Source: Microlunatus flavus (lineage in GTDB: Bacteria > Actinomycetota > Actinomycetes > Propionibacteriales > Propionibacteriaceae). Taken from it: a stretch of DNA of 64,000 nucleotides. The position numbers and the translations under genes were made by a program. Positions 42,334-50,256 of the stretch are shown in pieces; position 1 is the stretch's first letter, and every line of letters begins with the position of its first letter. The notes below the pieces were generated by a model. The model was not told where the DNA came from and did no database searches. It saw only the letters and a list, made by a program, of their open reading frames with translations. Location: contig NZ_FOFA01000005.1 of the NCBI RefSeq assembly GCF_900110855.1, positions 186,001-250,000 of the forward strand, written 5' to 3'.

Positions 42334-43293
42334 ATGTCCCCCTCGCTCCTGTCCCTCGTCAGCGACGACGACAGCACCCCCTCCACCGACAGCGCACCGT
42401 CCACCGACAGCACCCGCCTTGCCGCGGCCCTCGCCGACCTGGCGGAGGTGATGCACACCGCGACCGGCACGCGCGCGCTGCTCGACGAGCTCGTCGCGGC
42501 GGCGCTGCGGCTGGTGCCGGGAGCGCAGGCCACGTCGATCATGCTCGTGGAGCGCCGCACGCTCGCCTCGCAGCACGCAAGCAGCCCGACGGTCGACCAG
42601 GTCGACGCCTACCAGCTGGAGCTGCGCGAAGGTCCGGGCCTCGACGCGGTCGCCCAGGCGCGGCCCGTACGCGTCCCCGACATGGGCCAGGAGCAGCGCT
42701 GGGCGACCTTCGCGCCGCAGGCACGCCTGCTCGGGGTCGTCAGCACGCTGTCCCTCCCGCTCCGGACCGGGACGACCGTCCTGGGCGTGCTGAACCTCGT
42801 CAGCCCGCGGCCCGCCGCCTTCGACGACGAGTCCGAGCGGATCGGCGTGCTGCTCGCCGGGCACGCCGCCATCGCGCTCGCCCACGCCCGCAGCGTCGAC
42901 AACCTCCGGCGAGCGGTCGCCGGCCGCGACCTCATCGGGCAGGCCAAGGGCCGGCTCATGGACCGCTACGGGCTCGACGAGGAGCGAGCCTTCGCGGTCC
43001 TGCGTCGCGTCAGCCAGAGCACCCACCGCAAGCTCCATGACGTCGCCCGCGAGCTCGCCACCACCGGAGGGCTCGCCGCGCTCAGGGAGCTCGAGGACGA
43101 GCTGGCGCTCGACCGCGCCGCGGAAGCCGGCGACCCTGACGACACCGCTGCCGAGGCCGACGCCGCCGCCGACCCCGGCGACGCCGCACCCGGTCCAGAC
43201 GCAGCCGGGGCCGTCGCCTCGGGCTCGCCCGACGCGGCAGGAGACGGGCCCGAGCCCGGTGAGGCTGCCACCGAACCCGCGCACCGCCTCTGA
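42334..43293 (+). CDS. GAF-ANTAR regulator 2, acidic tail
   Basis: A 319-residue protein: a short Ser/Asp/Thr-rich N-terminus with a repeated TPSTDSAPSTDS, a GAF domain (residues about 35-190: ALLDELVAAALRLVPGAQATS, LREGPGLDAVA, AFDDESERIGVLLAGHAAIAL), and an ANTAR domain (GRDLIGQAKGRLMDRYGLDEE, VSQSTHRKLHDVARELA). After the ANTAR domain is an unusual tail of about 65 residues made almost only of Ala, Asp, Glu, Pro and Gly. Its GAF and ANTAR parts are closest to regulators 3 and 4, suggesting local duplication. Confidence 0.9.
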   Translation: MSPSLLSLVSDDDSTPSTDSAPSTDSTRLAAALADLAEVMHTATGTRALLDELVAAALRLVPGAQATSIMLVERRTLASQHASSPTVDQVDAYQLELREGPGLDAVAQARPVRVPDMGQEQRWATFAPQARLLGVVSTLSLPLRTGTTVLGVLNLVSPRPAAFDDESERIGVLLAGHAAIALAHARSVDNLRRAVAGRDLIGQAKGRLMDRYGLDEERAFAVLRRVSQSTHRKLHDVARELATTGGLAALRELEDELALDRAAEAGDPDDTAAEADAAADPGDAAPGPDAAGAVASGSPDAAGDGPEPGEAATEPAHRL

Positions 43294-43301
43294 CCTGGCA
43301 G

Positions 43302-43640
43302 TCAGACGGGGAAACGGACGCCCGTGAGGTCCTCGGAGACCGCCCACAGCCGCTGCTGGATGGCCAGTTCGTAGGACAGCGGGCTGGACCTGACGACCCC
43401 GGGTTACCCCCGCGCCTCGCCCCTCCCGCCGGGACCGTCGCACTGCGCGCACCGACTCCAGCGACGTCAGGTCCAGCTCCTGCACGGTGACGTGCCCCCT
43501 GCTCGGGCCGCGGCGGCCTCACCCTCGTGACATCTCGGACGGCCAGCACGACGGACGCACCGTGCTGAGCGAGCACCCTGGCCGTCTCGAAGCCCAGTCC
43601 GGTGTTGGCACCCGTCACGACGTACGCGATTCGATCCCGC
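43302..43640 (-). pseudogene. Decayed short-chain dehydrogenase (retinol dehydrogenase-like)
   Basis: Pieces of one SDR lie in order but in different frames: RIAYVVTGANTGLGFETARVLA, then SVVLAVRDV; after a frame change VQELDLTSLESVRAVRR; and finally SYELAIQQRLWAVSEDLTGVRFPV and a stop. The cofactor TGANTGLG motif is intact, but the catalytic YxxxK core (some 170 residues) is deleted. An intact relative would have about 300 residues. The gene is therefore a pseudogene with at least one frameshift and a large internal deletion. Confidence 0.82.
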
Positions 43641-44004
43641 CCTCGCCGTCCTCCACCTGGACCTGGAGGACTCCCTCCGGCGGCGATCCGGTCGCTGGTC
43701 CTGGGGGCGCTCCCCGCCGCCGAGGTACGGGCTGCCGGGCGGACGACCCTGGAGCCGATCGGGCGCGCACCCTCGGCCGCTCTGAGCGGTCCGCGAACTC
43801 CCGGGGTCGCATCTCGCGCGGGTCCGTCGGCGCTCAGCCGCATCCACCCCGGCGACGTCGGTCGAAACATCGTCAGCCCCGACGAGGGGTGGCGTCGCGG
43901 GGCCCAGCACTCGTGTCGCGGTGGCTCGACGGGTTCAACAGCGCAGCACGGCGAGCCACCACGGGGGCAGGGGCGCCGGCAGCCGTCGCCGAGCACCGGG
44001 TGCG
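43641..44004. other. Interval with no recognisable gene
   Basis: About 360 bases between the SDR remnant and GAF-ANTAR 3. Reading frames here are Arg/Gly/Pro-rich and do not resemble known proteins. It is probably decayed sequence related to the adjacent pseudogene. Confidence 0.45.
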
Positions 44005-44766
44005 TCACTCCACGGGCTGCTCGAAGGCGTCGAACTTCCGCGTGGTGACGAGTTCCTCAGCCACGTCGTGGAGCTTGCGTCCGCTGTGCTGGCTCACCTG
44101 GACCAGCAGCCGGAAGGCCCCCTGGCTGTCGAGGTCGTAGCGCAGCATGAGCATCCCCTTGGCCTGGCCGATCAGGTCCCGGGTCCACACCGCCCGGTGC
44201 AGGTTGTCGACCTTCTGCGCACCGGAGAAGGCCACGGCCGCGTGCGAGGCGAACAGCAGCCCGACCTCCTCCGACTCGTCGTCGAACGCGTCGGCCTCAC
44301 GGCTGTAGAGATTCAGCGCGCCGAGGTTGTCGCCCTCGACGTAGAGCTGGAGCGACAGCATGCTCCTCGCACCCGCCGCGTGAGCGCGACGGGCGAACCG
44401 CGGCCAACGCTGCTCCGTGCTCATGTCGTCCACCCGGACCGTCTGCTGGTCGAACACGGCGTCGAGGCACGGGCCCTGCCCGGTCTCGCTCTGGATCTCG
44501 TCGACCACCTCGGGCAGGACGCTCGACGCGTGCCGTGAGGTCACGCGGCTGCGGCCGGTGACCATGCTGATCGAGCCGTCCTGGGTGCCCGGCACGAGAC
44601 GGACCGCGGCGGCCACGACCTCGTCGAGCATCGTGTCGGTGTCGTCCTTCGTCTCGAGCAGTCGAGCCAGGCTGCTCATCTCCTCGGCGACGCGCGCGCG
44701 GCTCCTGACGCGCGGTCTCTCCGCCGAGGACCCGCCGGCAGCGTCACGATCCGCCTGGTCTGTCAT
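44005..44766 (-). CDS. GAF-ANTAR regulator 3
   Basis: A 253-residue protein with a GAF domain (MLDEVVAAAVRLVPGTQDGSISM, TGQGPCLDAVFDQQTVRVDDM, LGALNLYSREADAFDDESEEVG) and a C-terminal ANTAR domain (TRDLIGQAKGMLMLRYDLDS, VSQHSGRKLHDVAEELV). ATG 44766 is chosen because GGAGA precedes it by six bases; an upstream GTG at 44805 would add 13 unlikely residues. It is the only member of the cluster on the minus strand, divergent from regulator 4 with a 324-base gap. Confidence 0.92.
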   Translation of the reverse strand: MTDQADRDAAGGSSAERPRVRSRARVAEEMSSLARLLETKDDTDTMLDEVVAAAVRLVPGTQDGSISMVTGRSRVTSRHASSVLPEVVDEIQSETGQGPCLDAVFDQQTVRVDDMSTEQRWPRFARRAHAAGARSMLSLQLYVEGDNLGALNLYSREADAFDDESEEVGLLFASHAAVAFSGAQKVDNLHRAVWTRDLIGQAKGMLMLRYDLDSQGAFRLLVQVSQHSGRKLHDVAEELVTTRKFDAFEQPVE

Positions 44767-45090
44767 CCGGTCTCCGGCATCTCGTTGTGTCCCCCTGTGC
44801 TGCATCCGAGGTGATCGTCGCGGAAGATCGCCGGTGCCGGCAACAGCCCGCCACTCGTGCGGGAGCCCCGCGACCGTGCGCAGAACTCCAGACGGTCCTC
44901 CTCGAGTCCCTCACACCGACGTGCGCCGGTCCGGGCGCATCCTTCCGGCCAAGGGATGGCATGATGGGCGCCACGGGTCAAACAGCGGCTCGTCCGGTCG
45001 TTCGCGCACCAATGACGGCGGGACTGCAGCCTCACCTCCTGGACGGCACCGCCCCGCAGGTCGCGCGCAGCCCGGGAAGGCGGCACGACG
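44767..45090. other. Divergent promoter region of GAF-ANTAR 3 and 4
   Basis: 324 bases with no gene. A CATGAT -10-like element near 44960 could serve the rightward gene. No clear palindrome is visible. Confidence 0.4.
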
Positions 45091-45861
45091 ATGACCGACG
45101 CCCACCACTCCAGCCCCCAGGGCGAGCCGTCTGCAGAGGACCACGGGACTGCGATCACCAACGTGCTCGCCGACCGCCTGGGCGGGCTCGCTCGGCAGCT
45201 CGAGGCCGAGGACGACCCGAGCAGGATGCTCGACGAGCTGGTCACCGCGGCTGTTGCGATCATCCCCGGTGTGGAGCACGCCTCGCTGAGCATGGTCTAC
45301 GCACGGCGAGAGGTCCGGTCGGAGCACCCGTCGAGCGACCTCCCGGCCGAGGTCGACGCCATCCAGAACACGGTCGGAGAGGGACCCTGCCTGGACGCGA
45401 TCTACCGGGAGCAGACCGTCCGGGTGCCCGACATGCTCCATGAGCCACGCTGGCCCCTGTTCGCGAAGCGGGCCCACGACGCGGGGGCGGGCAGCATGTT
45501 GTCGTTCCAGCTCTACGTCCAGGACGACAACCTCGGCTCGCTGAACCTGTACAACAGCCGCGCGAACGGTTTCGACGACGAGTCGGAGCAGGTCGGTCTG
45601 CTCTTCGCCAGCCACGCGGCGGTCGCGTACGCGGACGCCAAGAAGATCTCCGGCCTGACTCGCGCCCTGGCCAGCCGGGACCTGATCGGTCAGGCGAAGG
45701 GGATGCTGATGGAGCGCTACCGCCTCGACGCGGACCAGGCATTCGGCGTCCTGACCCGGGTCAGCCAGTCGACCCACCGGCCTCTCCGGGAGGTCGCCGA
45801 CGAGCTCGTCAGCAGCGGCCGCCTCCCCGAGCTCGGGCTGGGGCAGCAGGCCGAGAGATGA
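45091..45861 (+). CDS. GAF-ANTAR regulator 4
   Basis: A 256-residue protein closely similar to regulator 3: GAF motifs MLDELVTAAVAIIPGVEHAS, VGEGPCLDAIYREQTVRVPDM and LGSLNLYNSRANGFDDESEQ; ANTAR motifs SRDLIGQAKGMLMERYRLDA and VSQSTHRPLREVADELV. GGGAAGG precedes ATG 45091. The similarity of 3 and 4, back to back, suggests an inverted duplication. A signalling role through RNA antitermination is known for the family; the input is unknown. Confidence 0.92.
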   Translation: MTDAHHSSPQGEPSAEDHGTAITNVLADRLGGLARQLEAEDDPSRMLDELVTAAVAIIPGVEHASLSMVYARREVRSEHPSSDLPAEVDAIQNTVGEGPCLDAIYREQTVRVPDMLHEPRWPLFAKRAHDAGAGSMLSFQLYVQDDNLGSLNLYNSRANGFDDESEQVGLLFASHAAVAYADAKKISGLTRALASRDLIGQAKGMLMERYRLDADQAFGVLTRVSQSTHRPLREVADELVSSGRLPELGLGQQAER

Positions 45862-45946
45862 GCGTGCGGGCGAGCACTCCTGGGTCGCCGGTGATCCGAC
45901 ATGGTGCCCGCCGCCTGGCGGTCCGCGCCCCGCGCGTGGCCGGCGC

Positions 45947-46657
45947 GTGATGTCGATCGAGGCCTCCCTCGTCCAGGCGCTGGACGGCGGACGCGGGGCG
46001 GATGCGGCTGATCGGCTGTGCGAGGCGTGCGTCGCCCTGCTGTCGGTCGACGCAGCCGCGATCTCCCTCGTCTTCGACGGCGTCAACTCGGCCACCCTGG
46101 GCGGTAGCAGCGACGAGGCGCGGTTGTTCGACGAGCTGCAGTTCACCTTCGGGGAGGGCCCCTGCCTCGAGTCGGTGGCGACCCGTGCGCCGGTGCTCGC
46201 GCTGGACCTCGGCGCCGAGGTGGTCGCCGGCCGGTGGCCCGCGTACGGGCCCGCGCTCCTCGACCAGGGCATCGCCGGCGTGTTCGCGATCCCGGTGCTC
46301 ATCGCCGGGGAGTACGTCGGGGCGCTCGACCTCTTCCGCCGCCAGGTGGTGGCGCTGGACGGCCAGGACCTCTCGGGCGCGCTGGTGGCGGCCGAGCTGG
46401 CGGAGATGCCGCTGCTGGACCTGATCGCCGCGACCGAGCAGGACCCGCTCGAACCGGGGACGCCCGCGTGGACGGAGCTCGACAAGATCACCCGCGACGA
46501 GGTGAGCCAGGCCACCGGCATGCTCGTGGCCCAGCTCGACGTCGACCCCGCCCAGGCGCTCGTCCGGCTGCGGGCGCACGCGTACGCCACCAACCGCTCC
46601 GTGACCGCGGTCGCGCGGGACGTCCTCGACCGCCGGCTCCGGCTCGGTGCCGGATGA
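45947..46657 (+). CDS. GAF-ANTAR regulator 5
   Basis: A 236-residue protein with a GAF domain that lacks the long N-terminal extension of regulators 2-4 (CVALLSVDAAAISLVFDG, LQFTFGEGPCLESVAT, AGVFAIPVLIAGEYVGALDLF) and a C-terminal ANTAR domain (DEVSQATGMLVAQLDVDPAQALVRLRAHAYATN, in two blocks). It belongs to a different subgroup from 2-4. The start is GTG 45947 or ATG 45950; neither has a clear ribosome site. It is followed by regulator 6 after 61 bases and the two are probably co-transcribed. Confidence 0.88.
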   Translation: MMSIEASLVQALDGGRGADAADRLCEACVALLSVDAAAISLVFDGVNSATLGGSSDEARLFDELQFTFGEGPCLESVATRAPVLALDLGAEVVAGRWPAYGPALLDQGIAGVFAIPVLIAGEYVGALDLFRRQVVALDGQDLSGALVAAELAEMPLLDLIAATEQDPLEPGTPAWTELDKITRDEVSQATGMLVAQLDVDPAQALVRLRAHAYATNRSVTAVARDVLDRRLRLGAG

Positions 46658-46718
46658 CTGCACGCACCCCGCGTCTGGCCCCCGGCCGGCCCCACCTCCG
46701 CCCCGAAGGGACTTCCTG

Positions 46719-47471
46719 ATGGCCGACGATGCTCGTGAAGCACGCGTGCTCGGCGCCGTGGTCACCCTGGTCGACAACCTGCTGCAGGACTTCGACGTCG
46801 TCGAGCTGCTCACCGACCTCACCGAGCAGTGCGCGAACCTGCTCGATGTGTCCTCGGCCGGGCTGCTGCTGGCCGACGCGCGTGGCGGGCTGCACCTGAT
46901 GGCCGCCACCTCCGACCGCACCGAGGAGATCGAGCTGCTGCAGCTGCAGGCCGACGAGGGACCCTGCCTGGACTGCTACGCGACCGCGCAGCCCGTGTCG
47001 ATCGCCGACCTCTCCGTCGTGGGCGGACGCTGGCCGCGGTTCGTCCCCGCCGCTCGCGAGGCCGGATTCGCGTCGGTGCACGCCGTGCCCATGACGGCGG
47101 CCGGCAGCGCGCTCGGAGCCCTGGGCCTCTTCGGCACCCGACCCGGGGCGCTCAACGAGTCCGACCTCCTGGTCGCCCGCAGCCTCGCGCACGTCGCCAG
47201 CGTCGCCATCGTGCAGGGACACCCACCCACCCCGGAGACCGTCCTGCCGCGACTGCGGGCCGCACTGGCCAGCCACGTGGTGGTCGAGCAGGCCAAGGGC
47301 TTCCTCCGCGAGCGCCTCGACGTGACCGTCACCGAGGCCTTCGCCCTGCTCCGTCGCTACGCCCGCGAGCACGACACGCACGCGTCCGAGGTGGCGCGCC
47401 GGCTCATGTCGGAGCCGGCGGCACGGCCCCTGATCGTCGAGGCCATCGTCAGGCTGACCGCCGCCGTGTGA
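46719..47471 (+). CDS. GAF-ANTAR regulator 6
   Basis: A 250-residue protein. GAF motifs: LTDLTEQCANLLDVSSAGLLL, LLQLQADEGPCLDCYATAQPV, and GFASVHAVPMTAAGSALGALGLF; ANTAR motifs: SHVVVEQAKGFLRERLDVTV, then EAFALLRRYAREHDTHASEVA. ATG 46719 follows GAAGGGA by eight bases; a frame from 46647 would overlap regulator 5 and is rejected. It pairs with regulator 5 in one transcript. Confidence 0.92.
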   Translation: MADDAREARVLGAVVTLVDNLLQDFDVVELLTDLTEQCANLLDVSSAGLLLADARGGLHLMAATSDRTEEIELLQLQADEGPCLDCYATAQPVSIADLSVVGGRWPRFVPAAREAGFASVHAVPMTAAGSALGALGLFGTRPGALNESDLLVARSLAHVASVAIVQGHPPTPETVLPRLRAALASHVVVEQAKGFLRERLDVTVTEAFALLRRYAREHDTHASEVARRLMSEPAARPLIVEAIVRLTAAV

Positions 47472-47533
47472 GCGGTCGGGTCGGCTGCACGGCCCGTCGG
47501 TAATCAGCTGCTCGGGCGAGCGTCGTCCGCTGT

Positions 47534-47573
47534 CCCCTCGACCTCGTGGTCAGCCCCTCGACCTCGTGGTCAG
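47534..47573. repeat. Tandem duplication of 20 bases
   Basis: Two identical adjacent copies of a 20-base unit that begins CCCCTCGACC and ends TCGTGGTCAG (47534-47553, 47554-47573), with a shorter related GCCTCGAC directly after. Confidence 0.85.
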
Positions 47574-47642
47574 GGCCTCGACGCTCCCGCGACGGTCGAG
47601 CCCGACCGTGTCGACCCGCTGTTCGTTCCGTCGCGCACCCGT

Positions 47643-47664
47643 CGTCACCCCCGCGGGGGTGACG
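47643..47664. promoter_or_regulatory. Perfect 22-base palindrome
   Basis: The half-site CGTCACCCCCG is followed directly by its reverse complement. Having no loop, it looks more like a protein-binding site than a transcription terminator. It lies 170 bases after GAF-ANTAR 6 and far from any start codon. Confidence 0.5.
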
Positions 47665-47913
47665 TGATGTGTGCTGCCAGTCGGCCGAAGTGGGGATCGA
47701 GGCGCCGCCATCCGAGCCGCGTCCTGCCGATCGAGCGCTCACGACCAACCCAGCGCCCGTCGTGACGGAGCCCCTGTGCCCCACCTCTCTGACGTCCTAC
47801 CCGTCGGTCCGTCCGCTCCCGGGATCCGGCCTGCCGTCCGGGACCACGAAGCGTCCGAAGCAGCCCGACGACTGCCGCGAGGCGGTCACCCTGACGTCGC
47901 GTGCTCGCCGCCG

Positions 47914-48060
47914 ATGCAGATCACCAGGGAGCGCTGGTGGTTGTTCGAGCCGGAGCCCGCCGAGGACGACCTCATGCAGCGCGTCTTCGTCGCATCGGCG
48001 GCGCAGCGTTACCGGCTGGACCGCGATGCCGCGACCGCCTCGCCCACGGAGGTGCTCTGA
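47914..48060 (+). CDS. Possible small protein, 48 residues
   Basis: An ATG-started frame giving MQITRERWWLFEPEPAEDDL, then about 28 more residues ending ASPTEVL. Its composition is less Arg/Pro-biased than neighbouring noise, but no ribosome site is seen and I do not recognise it. It could be a remnant of a longer gene. Confidence 0.25.
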   Translation: MQITRERWWLFEPEPAEDDLMQRVFVASAAQRYRLDRDAATASPTEVL

Positions 48061-48460
48061 CGGGTGGGTCGCTGAGGCGAAGCGCATCGGCGGCGGGTGC
48101 GCGGTGCGCACCTCCTGCCTGGAGTGGGTCCTGCGCAGCGGAGCCGCCCACGGGGTCTTCGGCGGGCTCGACGCGGGAGAACGCACGTCGCTACGGCCGG
48201 CTCGCAGACGGCGCCGACCGGCACGGTGCACGTCAGCACGACGTCGGCGTAGGTGCGGGCGGTGCGGATGGTGGACCAGCGGCGTCCAGCACGAGGAACC
48301 CGTCGAGGGACACACCTCGATCTCGGTGCCGGGAGCGGCCGGACGAGGCTCCGGCAGGCAGGAACGAGCCCCCACGACCAACGGCCGTGAGGGCTCTCAT
48401 CTCTGTCAGGTCGCCGTCGACAGCTCGCGACGACCTCAGGGGTGGGGAGGGTGGGGTGGG

Positions 48461-48824
48461 TGGAGGTGGCGGGAATCGAACCCGCGTCCTTGGACAGCGA
48501 ACCAGGTCTTCTCCGGGCGCAGCTGGCTAGTCGTCTTCTCGGTCCCTGCGCTCGCGCCAGCACGTCGCAGACAGACCCAGTCTCAGAAAAGTCCCGGACG
48601 CACCCTGAGACACGGTGCGGCCAGCAAGTCCTCTAGATGAGGCCAGGTTCCGGGGCGAGGACAGCCTCGGTCTGACCCTTCGATCACTGTTTAGACAGCG
48701 AGAGCGAAGTCAGTGCGCTTAGAGTTGGCACTTGTTGGTTTCCAAGGGACATTAACGAGTTGACCTTGGATTCTCGGCCCGCTTCTCCTGGGACTACCGA
48801 CCCAAGTCGAAACCGATCACCCCC
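48461..48824 (-). ncRNA. ssrA: tmRNA
   Basis: A one-piece transfer-messenger RNA of about 364 bases. The 5' end GGGGGTGATCGGTTTCGAC and 3' end GGTTCGATTCCCGCCACCTCC pair into the acceptor and T arms; CCA is not encoded. The tag frame (48729-48691) encodes ANSKRTDFALAV and a TAA stop. tmRNA with SmpB rescues stalled ribosomes and marks the unfinished protein for proteolysis. The smpB gene is at 54.7-55.2 kb. Ending in LAV instead of the usual LAA is notable. Confidence 0.95.
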
Positions 48825-48875
48825 TGTTGAGTTGTCCACCCCCTCGGCCGCGGACGGCTTCGGGAGCAAGGAGCC

Positions 48876-48906
48876 ATCCTACCCGTGGGGCGGAGGATTC
48901 TGCCAA
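48876..48906 (-). promoter_or_regulatory. Probable ssrA promoter
   Basis: On the minus strand TTGGCA (48906-48901) and TAGGAT (48881-48876) are separated by 19 bases, resembling housekeeping sigma-factor -35 and -10 boxes. The mature tmRNA end lies about 52 bases downstream, which allows for 5' processing. Confidence 0.5.
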
Positions 48907-48970
48907 GGGTAACGCGGACCGGCCGAGAACATTCCCGGCCGGTCAGGCATCCACGGCCTGCGGCGTGCCC

Positions 48971-49585
48971 CTACTTCTCGGACAGCACCTGCAGCTTGAG
49001 CACCCGGGTCACCGGGTTGCGCCACTCCTCGCCCTGCAGGGCCTTGGCGCCGCCGACGATGGTCAGGATGAACCAGCCGAGCGCCATGAAGCCGAGGACG
49101 GGGTCGAACCCGTCGCCGGGGAAGATCGCGGAGGCGATCCCCCCGGCGATCACCAGGAAGAACGACAGCAGCTGGAAGTTGAACGCCTTCGCCGCCTCGC
49201 GCCGGGCGTACGAGCCGGGCTGCGAGAGGCCGAAGACCAGCAGCGGGCCGAGCAGCCAGAGGGCGAAGACCGAGAAGTGCGCGAAGCCCGCGGCACCGCG
49301 GCCGGCCTGCTGGCGCACCTCCGGGCGGACCAGCGGCTGGTAGGCCGGGTGCAGCCCGACGGCCTGCGAGGTCAGCGGCACCGACACGATCCCGTAGAAG
49401 GCCTGGTTGAGCTCCCTCCGGTTGTTCGCCTCGAGGACCTGGCCGAGGCGCCAGTCGAGCTCGCTCTCGCCGATGCGGTCCTCGGCGTACGCCTGCTGCA
49501 GCCAGGACACCGCCCGGTCACGCTGCTCGGGGGTCACGGACATCTGCAGGCTGGGGTGCGGGTACTCAAACGGCTGCGCGCTCAT
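48971..49585 (-). CDS. DUF1707/DUF4870 membrane protein
   Basis: A 204-residue protein. Residues about 12-65 resemble DUF1707 (VTPEQRDRAVSWLQQAYAEDRI, GESELDWRLGQVLEA), a small N-terminal domain frequent in actinobacterial membrane proteins. The C-terminal half has three hydrophobic helices with the DUF4870 pattern (FALWLLGPLLVFGLSQPGS, AFNFQLLSFFLVIAGGI, GWFILTIVGGAKALQGE). Function is unknown. ATG 49585 is chosen because upstream codons run into the repeat region and become Arg/Pro-rich. Confidence 0.85.
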   Translation of the reverse strand: MSAQPFEYPHPSLQMSVTPEQRDRAVSWLQQAYAEDRIGESELDWRLGQVLEANNRRELNQAFYGIVSVPLTSQAVGLHPAYQPLVRPEVRQQAGRGAAGFAHFSVFALWLLGPLLVFGLSQPGSYARREAAKAFNFQLLSFFLVIAGGIASAIFPGDGFDPVLGFMALGWFILTIVGGAKALQGEEWRNPVTRVLKLQVLSEK

Positions 49586-49661
49586 GCCGTTCAGGATGGC
49601 TCTCAGCAGGGCCTCGCCGCCATCAGGAGCGACCCCGGTCCGACCCCGACCTGCGGATGAG

Positions 49662-49838
49662 AGCGCGCCCTGAGCCCAACCAGGAGAGCGCTCCCTGAGC
49701 CCAACCAGGAGAGCGCTCCCTGAGCTTGTCGAAGGGCCCCGGAGGGGTTGGCGCTCGCGCTTCTCGAGGGCGTTCGTGCCGACCTCTTCGAGGCCCTTCG
49801 ACAGGCTCGGGGAGCGTTCGCCGGGCAGGCTCAGGGCG
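49662..49838. repeat. Dispersed inverted-repeat element, locus 3
   Basis: Contains two tandem copies of a 25-base CCCTGAGCCCAACCAGGAGAG... unit (from about 49669), then a forward CGCTCCCTGAGCTTGTCGAAGGG unit (to 49738) and a reverse GGCCCTTCGACAGGCTCGGGGAGCG unit (49792-49816), able to pair as a long hairpin. Unlike the other loci it sits between divergent genes, next to the FKBP promoter. Confidence 0.8.
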
Positions 49839-49867
49839 GGTGCTCGGCGCCGGGATAGGTTGGAACC

Positions 49868-50239
49868 ATGTCTGAGAAGCCCGAGGTCGACGCACCCGAC
49901 GGTCCCCCGCCCACCGAGCTGCAGGTCACCGACCTCACCGTCGGTGACGGCACGGAGGCCGGCCCCGGCGACACCGTCAAGGTGCACTACGTGGGCGTGG
50001 CCTACAGCACGGGCGAGGAGTTCGACGCGTCCTACAACCGGGGCGCCCCGCTCGACTTCCCGCTCGGTGCCGGCCGCGTCATCCGCGGCTGGGACGAGGG
50101 CGTGGCCGGCATGAAGGTCGGCGGCCGCCGCCGGCTCGTCATCCCGCCGCACCTGGCGTACGGGGACCGCGGCGCGGGCGGCGTCATCGCCCCGGGCGAG
50201 ACGCTGATCTTCGTCGTCGAGCTGGTCGACGTCCGCTGA
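49868..50239 (+). CDS. FKBP-type peptidyl-prolyl cis-trans isomerase
   Basis: A 123-residue single-domain FKBP. The fold is covered from [23 protein letters not shown] through [23 protein letters not shown] and [18 protein letters not shown] to [11 protein letters not shown], in blocks, with the conserved Tyr, Asp, Trp and Ile/Val of the active site. No signal peptide, so it acts in the cytosol on Xaa-Pro bonds. TAGGTT at 49856-49861 lies six bases before ATG 49868, implying a leaderless transcript. Confidence 0.95.
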   Translation: MSEKPEVDAPDGPPPTELQVTDLTVGDGTEAGPGDTVKVHYVGVAYSTGEEFDASYNRGAPLDFPLGAGRVIRGWDEGVAGMKVGGRRRLVIPPHLAYGDRGAGGVIAPGETLIFVVELVDVR

Positions 50240-50256
50240 CCCCACCGCAGGACCGG

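Larger units (their letters stand above)
47472..48460. other. Gene-poor interval before ssrA
   Basis: About 1 kb with no convincing protein gene. It holds a 20-base tandem duplication, a 22-base perfect palindrome and one small open frame. Long frames in this stretch are Arg/Pro/Ser-rich and lack family motifs. Confidence 0.55.

Noticed and set aside
47534-47573. A CRISPR array
   Set aside because: There are only two adjacent copies with no spacers and no cas genes in the window.
47669-48640. A 323-codon plus-strand frame before and across ssrA
   Set aside because: It runs into the tmRNA gene and is Arg/Pro/Ser-rich with no motif.
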